Positions 8,849-17,846 of a stretch of DNA of 64,000 bases are shown here, one piece after another. A model generated the notes under the pieces. That model made no database searches and was not told the origin of the DNA. It saw only the letters and a list, made by a program, of their open reading frames with translations. Within the stretch, counting starts at the first letter, position 1. The number at the start of each line of letters is the position of its first letter. The translations under genes and the position numbers were made by a program. The stretch covers positions 372,001-436,000 of the forward strand of contig VMGB01000001.1 in the NCBI GenBank assembly GCA_007376295.1, read 5' to 3'. This DNA comes from Parcubacteria group bacterium Gr01-1014_13. Lineage in GTDB: Bacteria; Patescibacteria; ABY1; Magasanikbacterales; GWA2-37-8.

Positions 8849-9703
8849 TTACGATTTAAAAATATTTATACTTAACGCCAAAAACATTCTAAATTTAATT
8901 CCTAGCCAAACTATTAAATCAATTAAGAAGTTGTATTTAAAATGTTTTTTATAATACAACCACATCGCCTCATAGAAATTTACCAGGGATTTTACCCGGC
9001 GTTTGCCGCTGCTTTGACCACCAAAATGAATAATCTTGGCATCACTAACATACACTATTTTCCAGCCTTTATCAAGCACTCGTTTGCAAAAATCGAGATC
9101 CTCGCCATACATAAAAAATCTTTCATCAAAACCTCCAATTTCCGCATAAACCTGCCGACGAAACATCATAGCTGCTCCAGACAAAGCCTGGGTCGAACCG
9201 GTAATTTCTGGATCAATGGCATATTGCTTGTACTGATTGACCAATTTGTTGTTTTTAAAAATTTTAGTCAGTCCAAATAAATGAAAAAGTGAATTTAAAG
9301 GATTTGGCAGCATTCTACGGCAAGCATGTTGAAAAGTCATGTCTTTATTAAGCAGTCTGGGCCCGACCAGCATAACATCAGCATGTTGATCCAGATAATT
9401 TACCAACTTGTTTAAGGCGCTATCTAAAACCACGACATCGGTATTTAAAAACATTAAATAATCACCTTGGGCAATTTTTAATCCTTGATTGTTAGCTTTG
9501 CCAAAACCGCGATTATCCGGATTGACAATTAAAACTACTTGCGGGAATTCTTTTTTTATCATTTCTACACTGTTGTCTGCCGAATTGTTATCAACCACAA
9601 TTACTTCAAAATCTATCCCGCTAGTTTCTTTATAAATAGAAGCAAGCGCCTGTTTGGTCAGGTCGCAAGTGTTCCAATTAACTAAAATCACAGACAATTT
9701 CAT
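8849..9703 (-). CDS. GT2 glycosyltransferase, WbbL/rhamnosyltransferase-like
   Basis: A 284-residue GT-A enzyme: VILVNWNTCDLT N-terminus, VVDNNSADNSVEM, LNTDVVVL, an acceptor loop GAAMMFRRQVYAEIGGFDERFFMYGEDLDFCKRV, and a short hydrophobic C-terminus. This pattern is typical of rhamnosyltransferases that build the mycobacterial-type linker or O-antigen. An upstream TTG would add four residues. I chose the ATG at 9701-9703 because it gives the family start MKLSVILVNWN and clears the preceding gene. Confidence 0.88.
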   Translation of the reverse strand: MKLSVILVNWNTCDLTKQALASIYKETSGIDFEVIVVDNNSADNSVEMIKKEFPQVVLIVNPDNRGFGKANNQGLKIAQGDYLMFLNTDVVVLDSALNKLVNYLDQHADVMLVGPRLLNKDMTFQHACRRMLPNPLNSLFHLFGLTKIFKNNKLVNQYKQYAIDPEITGSTQALSGAAMMFRRQVYAEIGGFDERFFMYGEDLDFCKRVLDKGWKIVYVSDAKIIHFGGQSSGKRRVKSLVNFYEAMWLYYKKHFKYNFLIDLIVWLGIKFRMFLALSINIFKS

Positions 9704-9704
9704 A

Positions 9705-10670
9705 CTAATTTTCAAATTTTACTTTACCAGTATACCTCTCATAAACCCCGACTGGCCAACCGCACATTTTGGCGATATCCCCATAAACAATAATAAATGG
9801 TAAAAAAACAAATCCCAAAATTTTACTAACTAAAGAAAGTTTCTCGCAATATATAAACCATCTTTTCCAAAATTTTCTTAAATAATCCAACCAAACAAGC
9901 AGTAATAACGCCCCTAATAATGGACCTGTTTTAAGGCTTAAATACAAAAAAAATATATTTACAGAATAAAAAACATATCTTGCCATCTGGCGATGGAACC
10001 ATAATTTACCATGACCATCGCTTCTGGTATAACCAAACAATTGTTTAAAGTAACTTTTTAAATTGGTCCTAGGTCGCCAAAAAACCAACGGCTCCCGTAT
10101 ATACTCTGTTTTTATTGCTAATTTAGAAATTTTTAAATCAAAAACTACATCTTCGCACAACGGAATCCATTCTGGATAACCACCCGCCTGTTGCCAAACT
10201 TCCTTTTTAAAAGCAACCGAACGGCTGGACGGCAACCAATTTTTTCTAAATTCAAAAGGTGCGGGGATAGTAGCGGCGGCTATGAGCCGCGTCAATAAGC
10301 TATCATTTGCCTTAAACCATGGACCAAAACCGGTAGCCACAAAACTGCTTTGGCCAGACAAAATTGGATCGGTAATTTTTCTAAACCAATTAACATCATA
10401 ATTACAACCAGCATCAGTTACGACGATTATTTCGCCCTGCGCCTCGCCGATGGCAAAATTTCTGCCGGCAGATATATTCCCAGGGTATTGCCAAACTTTT
10501 ACCAAGCTATTTTGCCTGCTTTTTTCCTGCAGCATTTCCCAGGTGCCATCTTTCGAACCTCCATCGACGATAATTATTTCTTCGGGCAAAACCGTTTGCG
10601 ACAAAACCCCCTCTAGCCAATCGGCTAAATTACCGCTTTCGTTTAAAACAGTAGTGATTAGAGAGATCAT
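9705..10670 (-). CDS. GT2 glycosyltransferase with C-terminal membrane segments
   Basis: A 321-residue protein. The GT-A domain has IIIVDGGSKDGTWEML, VVTDAGCNYD (D-x-G variant of DxD) and LCEDVVFDLKI. After about residue 235 come two hydrophobic stretches (YSVNIFFLYL, GALLLLVWLDYL) and another near the C-terminus, indicating membrane anchoring. It is the first gene of the minus-strand unit 10670 to 6527 (ugd, epimerase) behind its own promoter. Donor unknown. Confidence 0.85.
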   Translation of the reverse strand: MISLITTVLNESGNLADWLEGVLSQTVLPEEIIIVDGGSKDGTWEMLQEKSRQNSLVKVWQYPGNISAGRNFAIGEAQGEIIVVTDAGCNYDVNWFRKITDPILSGQSSFVATGFGPWFKANDSLLTRLIAAATIPAPFEFRKNWLPSSRSVAFKKEVWQQAGGYPEWIPLCEDVVFDLKISKLAIKTEYIREPLVFWRPRTNLKSYFKQLFGYTRSDGHGKLWFHRQMARYVFYSVNIFFLYLSLKTGPLLGALLLLVWLDYLRKFWKRWFIYCEKLSLVSKILGFVFLPFIIVYGDIAKMCGWPVGVYERYTGKVKFEN

Positions 10671-10692
10671 AAATATTTAACTCTATCGCTTG

Positions 10693-10722
10693 ATTATACC
10701 GTATATAAGCGTAATTTGACAA
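10693..10722 (-). promoter_or_regulatory. Promoter for the minus-strand GT2/ugd unit
   Basis: Minus strand TTGTCA (10717-10722), 18-base spacer, TATAAT (10693-10698), 22 nt before the GT2 start codon. Confidence 0.65.
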
Positions 10723-10746
10723 GTTGTATCATACCACCAAAAGGTA

Positions 10747-10775
10747 TTGACATATCTATTTATTTAAGGTATAAT
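10747..10775 (+). promoter_or_regulatory. Perfect sigma-70 consensus promoter for the lipoprotein gene
   Basis: TTGACA (10747-10752), 17-base spacer, TATAAT (10770-10775). A Shine-Dalgarno AGGAG follows at 10822-10826. Confidence 0.85.
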
Positions 10776-10834
10776 TGGCGACATTCTGGTAGGCGTTCTA
10801 TTCAGAAAAACCAAATCTTTCAGGAGTAACACAA

Positions 10835-11122
10835 ATGCGTAGAAAGATGTTCATGATCAGCTCGGTAGTAGTGGTTTTAACTATTGGGGCTTGTGAAAAA
10901 CGTCAACCACCTCCAATAAATACCGCGGTGGAAAGCGCTCCAGTATCACTGATGCAACAGCTAGACCAGGTCGGTATCCAAATAAAGCTGAATACCTTGA
11001 CCGTTGTCTGTGATCCGGCAAGGGGAAACCTTATTTATATCGTCGGTGGAGGCGGCGGATTTGGTGGAACCAATGGACAGATAGACGTAGCGCTTGCAGT
11101 AGTCCATCAACCCTGCCAATAA
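10835..11122 (+). CDS. Small predicted lipoprotein, unknown function
   Basis: A 95-residue protein with a type II signal peptide: MRRK start, hydrophobic SSVVVVLTI and lipobox IGAC (Cys20), followed by a charged, proline-rich EKRQPPP spacer. The mature part ends in a glycine-rich VGGGGGFGG run and contains two further cysteines (in VVCDP and HQPCQ) that could form a disulfide. I do not recognise a family. The gene is a complete stand-alone cassette with a perfect consensus promoter, a good Shine-Dalgarno (AGGAG, 8 nt spacing) and a strong terminator, unlike its SD-poor neighbours. It is likely a well-expressed surface protein. Confidence 0.8.
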   Translation: MRRKMFMISSVVVVLTIGACEKRQPPPINTAVESAPVSLMQQLDQVGIQIKLNTLTVVCDPARGNLIYIVGGGGGFGGTNGQIDVALAVVHQPCQ

Positions 11123-11146
11123 TAAGGATTTTCTACCATATCAAGC

Positions 11147-11180
11147 GGGGCATTCACGCATAGCGTAGTGCCCCTTTTTT
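11147..11180 (+). terminator. Factor-independent terminator of the lipoprotein gene
   Basis: GGGGCA...TGCCCC stem with an inner CGC/GCG part, followed by six T (11175-11180), 24 nt after the stop codon. Confidence 0.85.
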
Positions 11181-11268
11181 ATACCATATTGCAGTAAGTT
11201 GATATATAATATACTATACTGAAAAGATAGTTTACATTTAACTTTTCTTCTCATCACTCATTTCCTTT

Positions 11269-12405
11269 ATGAGACCAACAACAATCGCTGTAAATGCCCG
11301 CATGTTGCTAAAAAATCGACTTGATGGCATAGGCTGGATAGCCTACCACACCTTGAAACGCATGGTGCAGGAACACCCGGAAATTAACTTTATTTTTTTA
11401 TTTGACCGAAAATACGACAAGGAATTTATCTTTGGTCCAAATGTTACTCCATATGTAGTTTTCCCGCCAACTCGCCATCCGGTTTTATACGTTCTGTGGT
11501 TCCAAATCGCTATCCCCCGTATCCTAAACAAACTTAAGCCGGATTTATTTTTATCCCATGACGGCCTGATAACATTGGGAGCAAAATACAAACAACTCTC
11601 GGTTATCTGCGATATTAATTTTTTTCATTACCCTAAGGATCTCCCGTTTGCTTACCGTACTTTCTTTAACTTTTTTTTCCCGCGCTACGCAGCCCAAGCA
11701 ACTAGAATTCTTACCATATCTAACTTTTGTAAAAATGATATTGTAAAAAGCTATCACACTAACCCAGACAAAATAGATGTAACATATGTTGGCGTAGAAA
11801 GCTCTTTTGCCCCACTCCCGGAAGAAAAACAAGCAGAAGTTCGCGCAAAACATACCGACGGAAAAAAATACTTTATTTTTGTCGGCTCAATTCATCCAAG
11901 AAAAAATATTGTTGGATTGCTAAAAGCATTTGAACTATTTAAACAAAAAAGCGGCAGCGACTATAAGTTGGTGCTGGCCGGATCATTTTTTTGGGGCAAA
12001 AAAGAAATCAACAAAACCTTGGAAGAAATGAAATACAAAAATGATGTTATTTTTACAGGCCGTACACCTGATAATACTTTGCGCGAACTGCTCGCTTCGG
12101 CATTTTGCCTAACATTTGTTTCTTACTTTGAAGGTTTTGGTATTCCTCTAATCGAAGCGATGCGCTGCCATACTCCCATTATTTCCTCAAACGTAACCTC
12201 ATTACCGGAAGTAGCTGGCGATGCAGCGATATATGTTGATCCGTTTAATATTGAAGATATGTGCCGCGGAATGCTTACCATGTATCAAGACGAAACTTTG
12301 CGCAATTCACTTATAAAAAACGGCATTGAACAGTATAAAAAATTTACTTGGGATGCTTCGGCTCAAGGTTTTTGGTCGAGTATACAAAAAACCTTATCCC
12401 AATAA
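11269..12405 (+). CDS. GT4 family glycosyltransferase (GT-B fold)
   Basis: A 378-residue retaining GT-B enzyme. The C-terminal domain carries FIFVGSIHPRKNI, the loop VIFTGRTPDNTLRELLASA, and the E-x7-E motif in SYFEGFGIPLIEAMRC plus SNVTSLPEVAGDAAIYVDP. These are the signatures of mannosyltransferase-like GT4 enzymes. It is one of few plus-strand genes and starts 146 nt after the lipoprotein gene. Its stop overlaps the convergent SDR gene by 12 bp, which leaves no room for a separate terminator. No clear promoter or Shine-Dalgarno precedes it beyond AT-rich sequence. Confidence 0.88.
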   Translation: MRPTTIAVNARMLLKNRLDGIGWIAYHTLKRMVQEHPEINFIFLFDRKYDKEFIFGPNVTPYVVFPPTRHPVLYVLWFQIAIPRILNKLKPDLFLSHDGLITLGAKYKQLSVICDINFFHYPKDLPFAYRTFFNFFFPRYAAQATRILTISNFCKNDIVKSYHTNPDKIDVTYVGVESSFAPLPEEKQAEVRAKHTDGKKYFIFVGSIHPRKNIVGLLKAFELFKQKSGSDYKLVLAGSFFWGKKEINKTLEEMKYKNDVIFTGRTPDNTLRELLASAFCLTFVSYFEGFGIPLIEAMRCHTPIISSNVTSLPEVAGDAAIYVDPFNIEDMCRGMLTMYQDETLRNSLIKNGIEQYKKFTWDASAQGFWSSIQKTLSQ

Positions 12406-13413
12406 CGTTGTAGCTTCTCCGGCTTGTCTGCGCCGAATCCACTGCGCAGTTTTTAAAATTCCTTCACGAAGTGAGATTGTAGGATGCCAATCGATTGCCT
12501 TCTCTAACTTTTCGGCTATCATCTCACGGCGCACGGCAGTGACGGCCTTTGTTTCTTTTACTACATACTCAAAAGGTCTTTCGTCGCCCAACAGCTCCCA
12601 AACCAATTTTGCCGCATCAACAATTTTTGTCGCTTCGCTTGTACCTACATTAAAATCGGTATTCATAACTTGAACATCTCGTTGTACGGCCTTTTCTACA
12701 ATTGCTACTGTTGCCGCCACAGCGTCATCAACATAGGTAAATGGTCTGGTTGCATCTTCGCCACCCAAAAGTTCAAGCGGGTATTGCCCAGATAAGACCT
12801 TCTCAATAAACGCAGGCAGAACATGAATATCGCCGGGAGTTGATCCTTTTGAATCTTCTCCAGGACCATAGATGTTATGATAACGAAGAATTACATACGG
12901 CATCTGATACTGGGAAAAATATGCACGGCAAAAATATTCACCAGCTAATTTTGACATACCATATACATTGGTTGGAAGGTAAGCTTTGGACAAATCTTCT
13001 TCACGATATGGAAACACCGTAGATCCTTGAAACGCCATGGAGCTTCCAGAATAGATAATACATGGTTTGCCAGCATCAAGCGCGGCTGGATAGACCGCAG
13101 CATCAATGGCCATATTTTCCTGAAGAATTTCTGCCTGATGCTCATGCATATAGGTTAGCGATCCGATGTTGGCAGCGAGATGCAAAATAGTATGCGCGTC
13201 AGCTAATGCGGATTTGGCAAAAGCAGAATCACGAAGATCGCCTTGTCTTATTTCAACAGAGCTATCAAACTCAATACCGCGTTCTTTGGGATGTACTTTA
13301 TCCACGACTACCACAGGATAACCAAGCTTACAAAGCTCAATAACTACGCGGCTGCCCACATAACCGCTCCCCCCGGTAACAATAATCTTTTTATCTTTCC
13401 CCAAGTCCTTCAT
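12394..13413 (-). CDS. NAD-dependent epimerase/dehydratase (extended SDR)
   Basis: A 339-residue extended SDR with GGSGYVGSRVV, HLAANIGSLTYMHEHQAEI, YSGSSMAFQG, YGMSKLAGE (YxxxK) and RYHNIYGPGED. It overlaps the upstream dehydrogenase gene by 23 bp, so the two are translationally coupled. Together they look like a uronic acid or aminouronic acid branch (oxidation then epimerisation or decarboxylation). Which NDP-sugar is used is not visible. Confidence 0.85.
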   Translation of the reverse strand: MKDLGKDKKIIVTGGSGYVGSRVVIELCKLGYPVVVVDKVHPKERGIEFDSSVEIRQGDLRDSAFAKSALADAHTILHLAANIGSLTYMHEHQAEILQENMAIDAAVYPAALDAGKPCIIYSGSSMAFQGSTVFPYREEDLSKAYLPTNVYGMSKLAGEYFCRAYFSQYQMPYVILRYHNIYGPGEDSKGSTPGDIHVLPAFIEKVLSGQYPLELLGGEDATRPFTYVDDAVAATVAIVEKAVQRDVQVMNTDFNVGTSEATKIVDAAKLVWELLGDERPFEYVVKETKAVTAVRREMIAEKLEKAIDWHPTISLREGILKTAQWIRRRQAGEATTLLG

Positions 13414-14704
13414 ATGTAATATGACTATATGATTTTATAACTTTAGAATCAAACAAATGCCAACCATCAAAAAAGAACGCCTGCTGATTTAAATTTGGAA
13501 GTAATTTTTCAATATCAAAATATTCATACGACACATGGTTGTTCATAAAGAGAACACAATCCGCGCCTTGAAAACCTTCTTCCAGTGTGCACGGCGTAAT
13601 ACCAAGCCCAACAATTGCTTCTCTTTTTACCACGAAATCATGGCCATGTATATTTTTCGCACCCGCTTCCTGGAGACATTTTAGAAAATCTACTGTTGGA
13701 GAACCGCGCAGATCGTCGGTCTCTGGTCTTCCTTTAAATGCCAATCCGGAAACAAAAATTTTTGCGGTCGCTATGTCTTTACCATTGGCAGCGCAGTGTT
13801 TTCGAACCAGGTCAGCGGTAAATACAGGCAAAGATTCATTTACCTTACGTGCCATCGCTACCAACTGAGGTGTATATCCAGCGGTCGTAGCAAAATCAAC
13901 TAGAATATGCGGATCTTTTTCCAAACAGGCTCCTCCCACAAATCCAGGTACTGGCACATTGGTTCTAGGATATCCGAAATTAGCTGCTTCTATGAGCTCT
14001 ATAGCGTTCAAGCCGAGTTGACGAGACACCATAGCTACTTCATTAGCAAAAGCAAACGTAAGATCCCTATATGAATTATCTAAAATTTTAATCATTTCAG
14101 CTGACTCAAGAGAAGAAACTCTAATGATAGTTTTAGTAACTTGAATAAAAATTTCCGAAGCTTTATTTAAGCTTTCTTCGTCTAGCCCGCCAATAACCTG
14201 TGGCAGATATTTCAATTCGGAAAGTGCTTTCCCTTCAATTGTACGCTCAGAGGCAAAAGCCAAATAGAAACGCTCCTTCTGATGTTTCTGTATCATGGGC
14301 AATACATAATTTCTGGTAAGCCCTACCGGTACTGTGCTGCGCAATACTACCAAACCACCCGGTCGTAAGTTCTTGGCCACATCGGTAACAGCGCTTTCAA
14401 TATGGCTGATAATTGGTTTTTTAGTACTTTTATCAAGCGGTGTTCCTACGGATATAACAAAAACATCCATCGCTATGTCTGCGGGAATGGTTGCGGAAAT
14501 AAACAAATTTTTATTAACAAATTTTTTTAAAAGCACCTCGAGCCCTTTCTCATGGAAATGCGGCTTGCCATTTCTTAGCTGTTCCGCGAGCTCTTCGCTC
14601 TTAGTAATGCCGTAGACTTGGAATCCTTTTTCTGCAAGCACTACTGACAAAGTAAGCCCCACATATCCCAGCCCTACCACACAAATCTTTTTTGATTCCA
14701 CCAT
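13391..14704 (-). CDS. Nucleotide-sugar dehydrogenase, WecC/UDP-ManNAc dehydrogenase type
   Basis: A 437-residue UDP-glucose/GDP-mannose dehydrogenase family member: VVGLGYVGLTLSVVLA Rossmann loop, RSTVPVGLT, FASERTIEGKALSEL (the ERT form of the UDP-aminosugar dehydrogenases), catalytic Cys in GGACLEKDPHIL, and C-terminal GLAFKGRPETDDLRGSP. The ASERTIEG and AC-x-KDP forms point to UDP-N-acetylmannosamine/UDP-N-acetylglucosamine 6-dehydrogenases (WecC/WbpA type) rather than UGD. It is the first gene of a two-gene unit with a consensus promoter. Confidence 0.87.
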   Translation of the reverse strand: MVESKKICVVGLGYVGLTLSVVLAEKGFQVYGITKSEELAEQLRNGKPHFHEKGLEVLLKKFVNKNLFISATIPADIAMDVFVISVGTPLDKSTKKPIISHIESAVTDVAKNLRPGGLVVLRSTVPVGLTRNYVLPMIQKHQKERFYLAFASERTIEGKALSELKYLPQVIGGLDEESLNKASEIFIQVTKTIIRVSSLESAEMIKILDNSYRDLTFAFANEVAMVSRQLGLNAIELIEAANFGYPRTNVPVPGFVGGACLEKDPHILVDFATTAGYTPQLVAMARKVNESLPVFTADLVRKHCAANGKDIATAKIFVSGLAFKGRPETDDLRGSPTVDFLKCLQEAGAKNIHGHDFVVKREAIVGLGITPCTLEEGFQGADCVLFMNNHVSYEYFDIEKLLPNLNQQAFFFDGWHLFDSKVIKSYSHITYEGLGER

Positions 14705-14745
14705 ATAATTTCTTGCTTTTATTGCTTAGCTATTTAAGACATCCC

Positions 14746-14774
14746 ATTATACGCTCTCTAAAGACAACTGTCAA
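14746..14774 (-). promoter_or_regulatory. Perfect sigma-70 consensus promoter for the dehydrogenase/SDR pair
   Basis: Minus strand TTGACA (14769-14774), 17-base spacer, TATAAT (14746-14751), 41 nt ahead of the start codon and just beyond the stop of the preceding methyltransferase gene. Confidence 0.82.
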
Positions 14775-14776
14775 TT

Positions 14777-15631
14777 TCAAATCTTCCTTGCTACCAAAGA
14801 CAAAGTATCTCGCACATTAATCGGTATGGCGAAGTCCTTTAAGAAACTTTTAGCTGACCATTCGGCTAGTTTGGAAAAGATTTTTAATCCTGTCCAACTA
14901 TAGAGCAATCGGATTATATAAGGGACAGTAAACCATTTGCCATGGTGCGCTGTATGCACAACTTCAAAACCATTTTTTTCCAAGATAGAACCAAGATTTT
15001 TGGCAGAGAAATAAAACAGGTGCTGCGGCGGCACAAAGGCATGCCATTTTTTATTCCAAACTCTGGCCCACAAACTACCAGCATCAGGTGTAGTGAAAAG
15101 CAACAGACCTTTGTCTGCAAGCAAGTTTTTTGCTCTATTTATAACATCTACCGGGTCTTTTACATGCTCAATCACATCCTGCATTACTATTACATCAAAT
15201 TTCTTTACACTTTGGTATGATTCAAGTGTTGTGGCGGAGGCTGCCAAACCCTTTTCCTGGGCTTTTTTCACAGCATACTCAGATATATCAATCCCCTCTG
15301 TTTCCCAGCCTCTCTGGCGGGCTAAATCCATAAAAAATCCAGTAGCACAGCCTACTTCAAACATACTAACCTGGCCTTGTTTGTGAATATATTTAGCAAG
15401 CAGGTCGATGTAGTCGATATAGGTTTTTTTAGTTACTTCTTTATCTAAATCATAATCAATATAGCCATCGAGCGTCACATCTCCGGTGAAATATCCTTCC
15501 GAATAATATGGACTCAGATCTGCTGGAATATTTTCTACGGCCATCAATTTGCAGGACGGGCAACGCATAATATGAAAAGTTTTCTTCACAAAATATGGTT
15601 CCATTTTTGTCTGACAATTAATACAAATCAT
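14777..15631 (-). CDS. Class I SAM-dependent methyltransferase with N-terminal zinc ribbon
   Basis: A 284-residue protein. Residues 1-30 hold two CxxC pairs (CINC, CPSC), a probable zinc ribbon. The class I fold follows with motif I FEVGCATGFFMDLA, an acidic end of strand 2 (EGIDIS) and the VIMQDVIEHVKDPVDV motif of UbiG/Methyltransf_23 proteins. Such enzymes in glycan loci methylate sugar hydroxyls or end caps. It lies 2 nt downstream of the large synthase/GT-C fusion. The substrate is not deducible. Confidence 0.85.
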   Translation of the reverse strand: MICINCQTKMEPYFVKKTFHIMRCPSCKLMAVENIPADLSPYYSEGYFTGDVTLDGYIDYDLDKEVTKKTYIDYIDLLAKYIHKQGQVSMFEVGCATGFFMDLARQRGWETEGIDISEYAVKKAQEKGLAASATTLESYQSVKKFDVIVMQDVIEHVKDPVDVINRAKNLLADKGLLLFTTPDAGSLWARVWNKKWHAFVPPQHLFYFSAKNLGSILEKNGFEVVHTAHHGKWFTVPYIIRLLYSWTGLKIFSKLAEWSAKSFLKDFAIPINVRDTLSLVARKI

Positions 15632-15632
15632 A

Positions 15633-17846
15633 TTAAATTTTTTCTAATAAAAATACAGTATATTTATAGGTGTAGCTAGGACGGTTAAGAATTTTTTCTT
15701 TCACTTTTTTAAAAGTTGGATCAAGTGGCACGCTATCAAATCGTTTGATAACCTTATACCCTTCCGGCACACCGGCTTCGGTATCAATTGTTTCTTCCGC
15801 ACCCTCGGAGCCTGTCGAAAAAAACCAAATTTGCGCATGCGCAGGCAAGTCTACAGAACTCGGGTTATTAAAATTAATTGGAATGGTGTTGCTAAAATAT
15901 TTTTCTTTATAAAAATCATAAACCCCGCCAATTGCGTTGGGCGTAATAGCTAAATATTGGCCCGGCCGGGAATGATCGCGAACATACTGATACTGTTCAA
16001 AGGTTCGGAAATAACTGGGATTGAGATAATTTTTTGCCTGATAAAAGTTACAAAGACCACACACGGCTACTATCCCCCACAACAAAAACAAAACGAATTG
16101 AATTTTATAGCGTAATTTACTTAAACATAACACGAATACCATAATCCATAACGGATAAGCCACAAAACCAAATTTCGGATAAACTATAAAATTATAGCGG
16201 GGATCGGCTATATTCATAAAAAAAGTGTTCAGTAAAACCATCGACGCCGCTAGAAAAACAACAAATAATTGTCCGGCTGTCCACATTTTTTTTCTAAACC
16301 CATAAACAAATCCTGCTATAACTGCGATTAAAACAGTGATACCGACTACAAAGACATAGTTCCAAGGGAAAATATTTTCCCCAAAGAAAAAACTGTAAAT
16401 ATGAAAAAATACCGCAAAAACAATGTGTTTCCATGAATTTGCCAGCAGATTAATATTGCTCCAACCGCCATCGCCTTGAATAACTATTCGGTGATATATC
16501 ATCCATACTAACGGGCTCAACAAAATAGCTGCAACCAACTGACCGAAAAACCATTTTACAAATGGTATTATCGGCCGGCGTCTAATTAAACCATACAAAT
16601 AAACTAGGTTGGTAAAAAAGGCAACATAAAAAAAATGCGGATAGTCGGTATAACCAACCAAAACTAACGCGGCTAAGTACCAATACCAGACATGTTTGCG
16701 GTATCCCTCAAACAGAAGCCGGTAAAAAAAATAAAATGTCAGCAAAGAAAAAAAGGCTGCTAAACTATGATAGCGGGCCATTTGCGAAATCAAGACAAAG
16801 TATGACGAAAAAGCGGTAAAAAAAGCGGCTAGCAAAGCTACTTTTTTATTACCTACTACTAAATGAGTAAATTTATAAACCAAACAAACAATCCCCAATC
16901 CGGCTAAAATAGAAACCAGTCTGATTGTTAATTCTGTCCAAGGAAAAATCTTACTCGCTATAAGCACCAAAAAATAATAAAGCGGAGGATGATTATCTGG
17001 ATGATTCCAATAGGAAACTATAAAACCGCCAACACTGTTTTTTAAATAATCTAAGACCGCCGTCTCATCGCCCCAAAAAGTGCGATAAGCAACGCGGTAT
17101 AACAATAAAAAAACCGATAAAGCCAATATGCCGACTAAATATTTATGCTTGCATGCCCAATGCCAAAATTTATAAAAGCTATAAAAAATAATTTGTTTTA
17201 AAAATAGCCAGTACTCTTTTTTGTCCAATTTTGAAGTGCTAAATTTTCTAATTCTAAATTGAAAAGGCACTTCTTTAACTCGCGCCTGTTTGCCCTTAAT
17301 TAAAATTTCCAAAAGAATTTTATAACCCACGGTACTAAGCGGGACTCCGGTAATTACTTCCCGTTTCAAGAAAAAAAACCCGCTCAGCGGATCTTTAACG
17401 CCAGTTAAAAATCTGGTTGCCATCACTCCGGCTTCGGAAATAAGTTTACGCCACCACTTCCACTGTTCAACACTACTTCCCTTTTCAAATCTGCTACCTA
17501 AAACAATGTCGTGATCTTTTAGCAAACCGACCATTTCGTTTATATTTTTTGGGTCATGACTTAAATCTGCATCCATTACTCCTAGTAGCGGCCTGTCGGA
17601 ATGGTTAAAACCTTCACGTACAGCGCTGCCTAATCCCAGCTTACCAGATCTATGTACCACTTTGATAGGAAATTGCTTGCTTAACTCTTCCGCTACCTGA
17701 CCAGTTCCATCCGGCGAATTATCATCTACAACAATAAGTTCGGCATCAATTTCTGTCTTATTAATAACGCTAAAAACTTCTTCCACTAAAAGTGGTAAAT
17801 TTTTTGCTTCATTATAAGTTGGAATAATAATTGAAACCTTTAGCAT
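15633..17846 (-). CDS. Fusion: polyprenyl-phosphate sugar synthase (GT2, Dpm1-like) + GT-C integral membrane glycosyltransferase
   Basis: A 737-residue two-part protein. Residues 1 to about 230 form a Dpm1-type GT2 domain: IIPTYNEAKNLP, VVDDNSPDGT, GLGSAVREGF, MDADLSHDP, and the FQFRIRKFSTSKL segment. From about 235 there are many membrane spans of the PMT/ArnT (GT39/GT83) type, with the acidic FWGDETAVLDYL loop and the NHPPLYYF motif after the first span. The first half would charge polyprenyl phosphate with a sugar; the second would use that lipid-linked sugar outside the membrane. Having both on one chain suggests direct hand-over. It overlaps the preceding GT4 gene by 7 bp. Confidence 0.85.
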   Translation of the reverse strand: MLKVSIIIPTYNEAKNLPLLVEEVFSVINKTEIDAELIVVDDNSPDGTGQVAEELSKQFPIKVVHRSGKLGLGSAVREGFNHSDRPLLGVMDADLSHDPKNINEMVGLLKDHDIVLGSRFEKGSSVEQWKWWRKLISEAGVMATRFLTGVKDPLSGFFFLKREVITGVPLSTVGYKILLEILIKGKQARVKEVPFQFRIRKFSTSKLDKKEYWLFLKQIIFYSFYKFWHWACKHKYLVGILALSVFLLLYRVAYRTFWGDETAVLDYLKNSVGGFIVSYWNHPDNHPPLYYFLVLIASKIFPWTELTIRLVSILAGLGIVCLVYKFTHLVVGNKKVALLAAFFTAFSSYFVLISQMARYHSLAAFFSLLTFYFFYRLLFEGYRKHVWYWYLAALVLVGYTDYPHFFYVAFFTNLVYLYGLIRRRPIIPFVKWFFGQLVAAILLSPLVWMIYHRIVIQGDGGWSNINLLANSWKHIVFAVFFHIYSFFFGENIFPWNYVFVVGITVLIAVIAGFVYGFRKKMWTAGQLFVVFLAASMVLLNTFFMNIADPRYNFIVYPKFGFVAYPLWIMVFVLCLSKLRYKIQFVLFLLWGIVAVCGLCNFYQAKNYLNPSYFRTFEQYQYVRDHSRPGQYLAITPNAIGGVYDFYKEKYFSNTIPINFNNPSSVDLPAHAQIWFFSTGSEGAEETIDTEAGVPEGYKVIKRFDSVPLDPTFKKVKEKILNRPSYTYKYTVFLLEKI

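Noticed and set aside
11189..11220. AT-rich TATAAT/TATACT boxes before the plus-strand GT4 gene
   Set aside because: No -35 element at acceptable spacing; only AT-rich sequence can be claimed.
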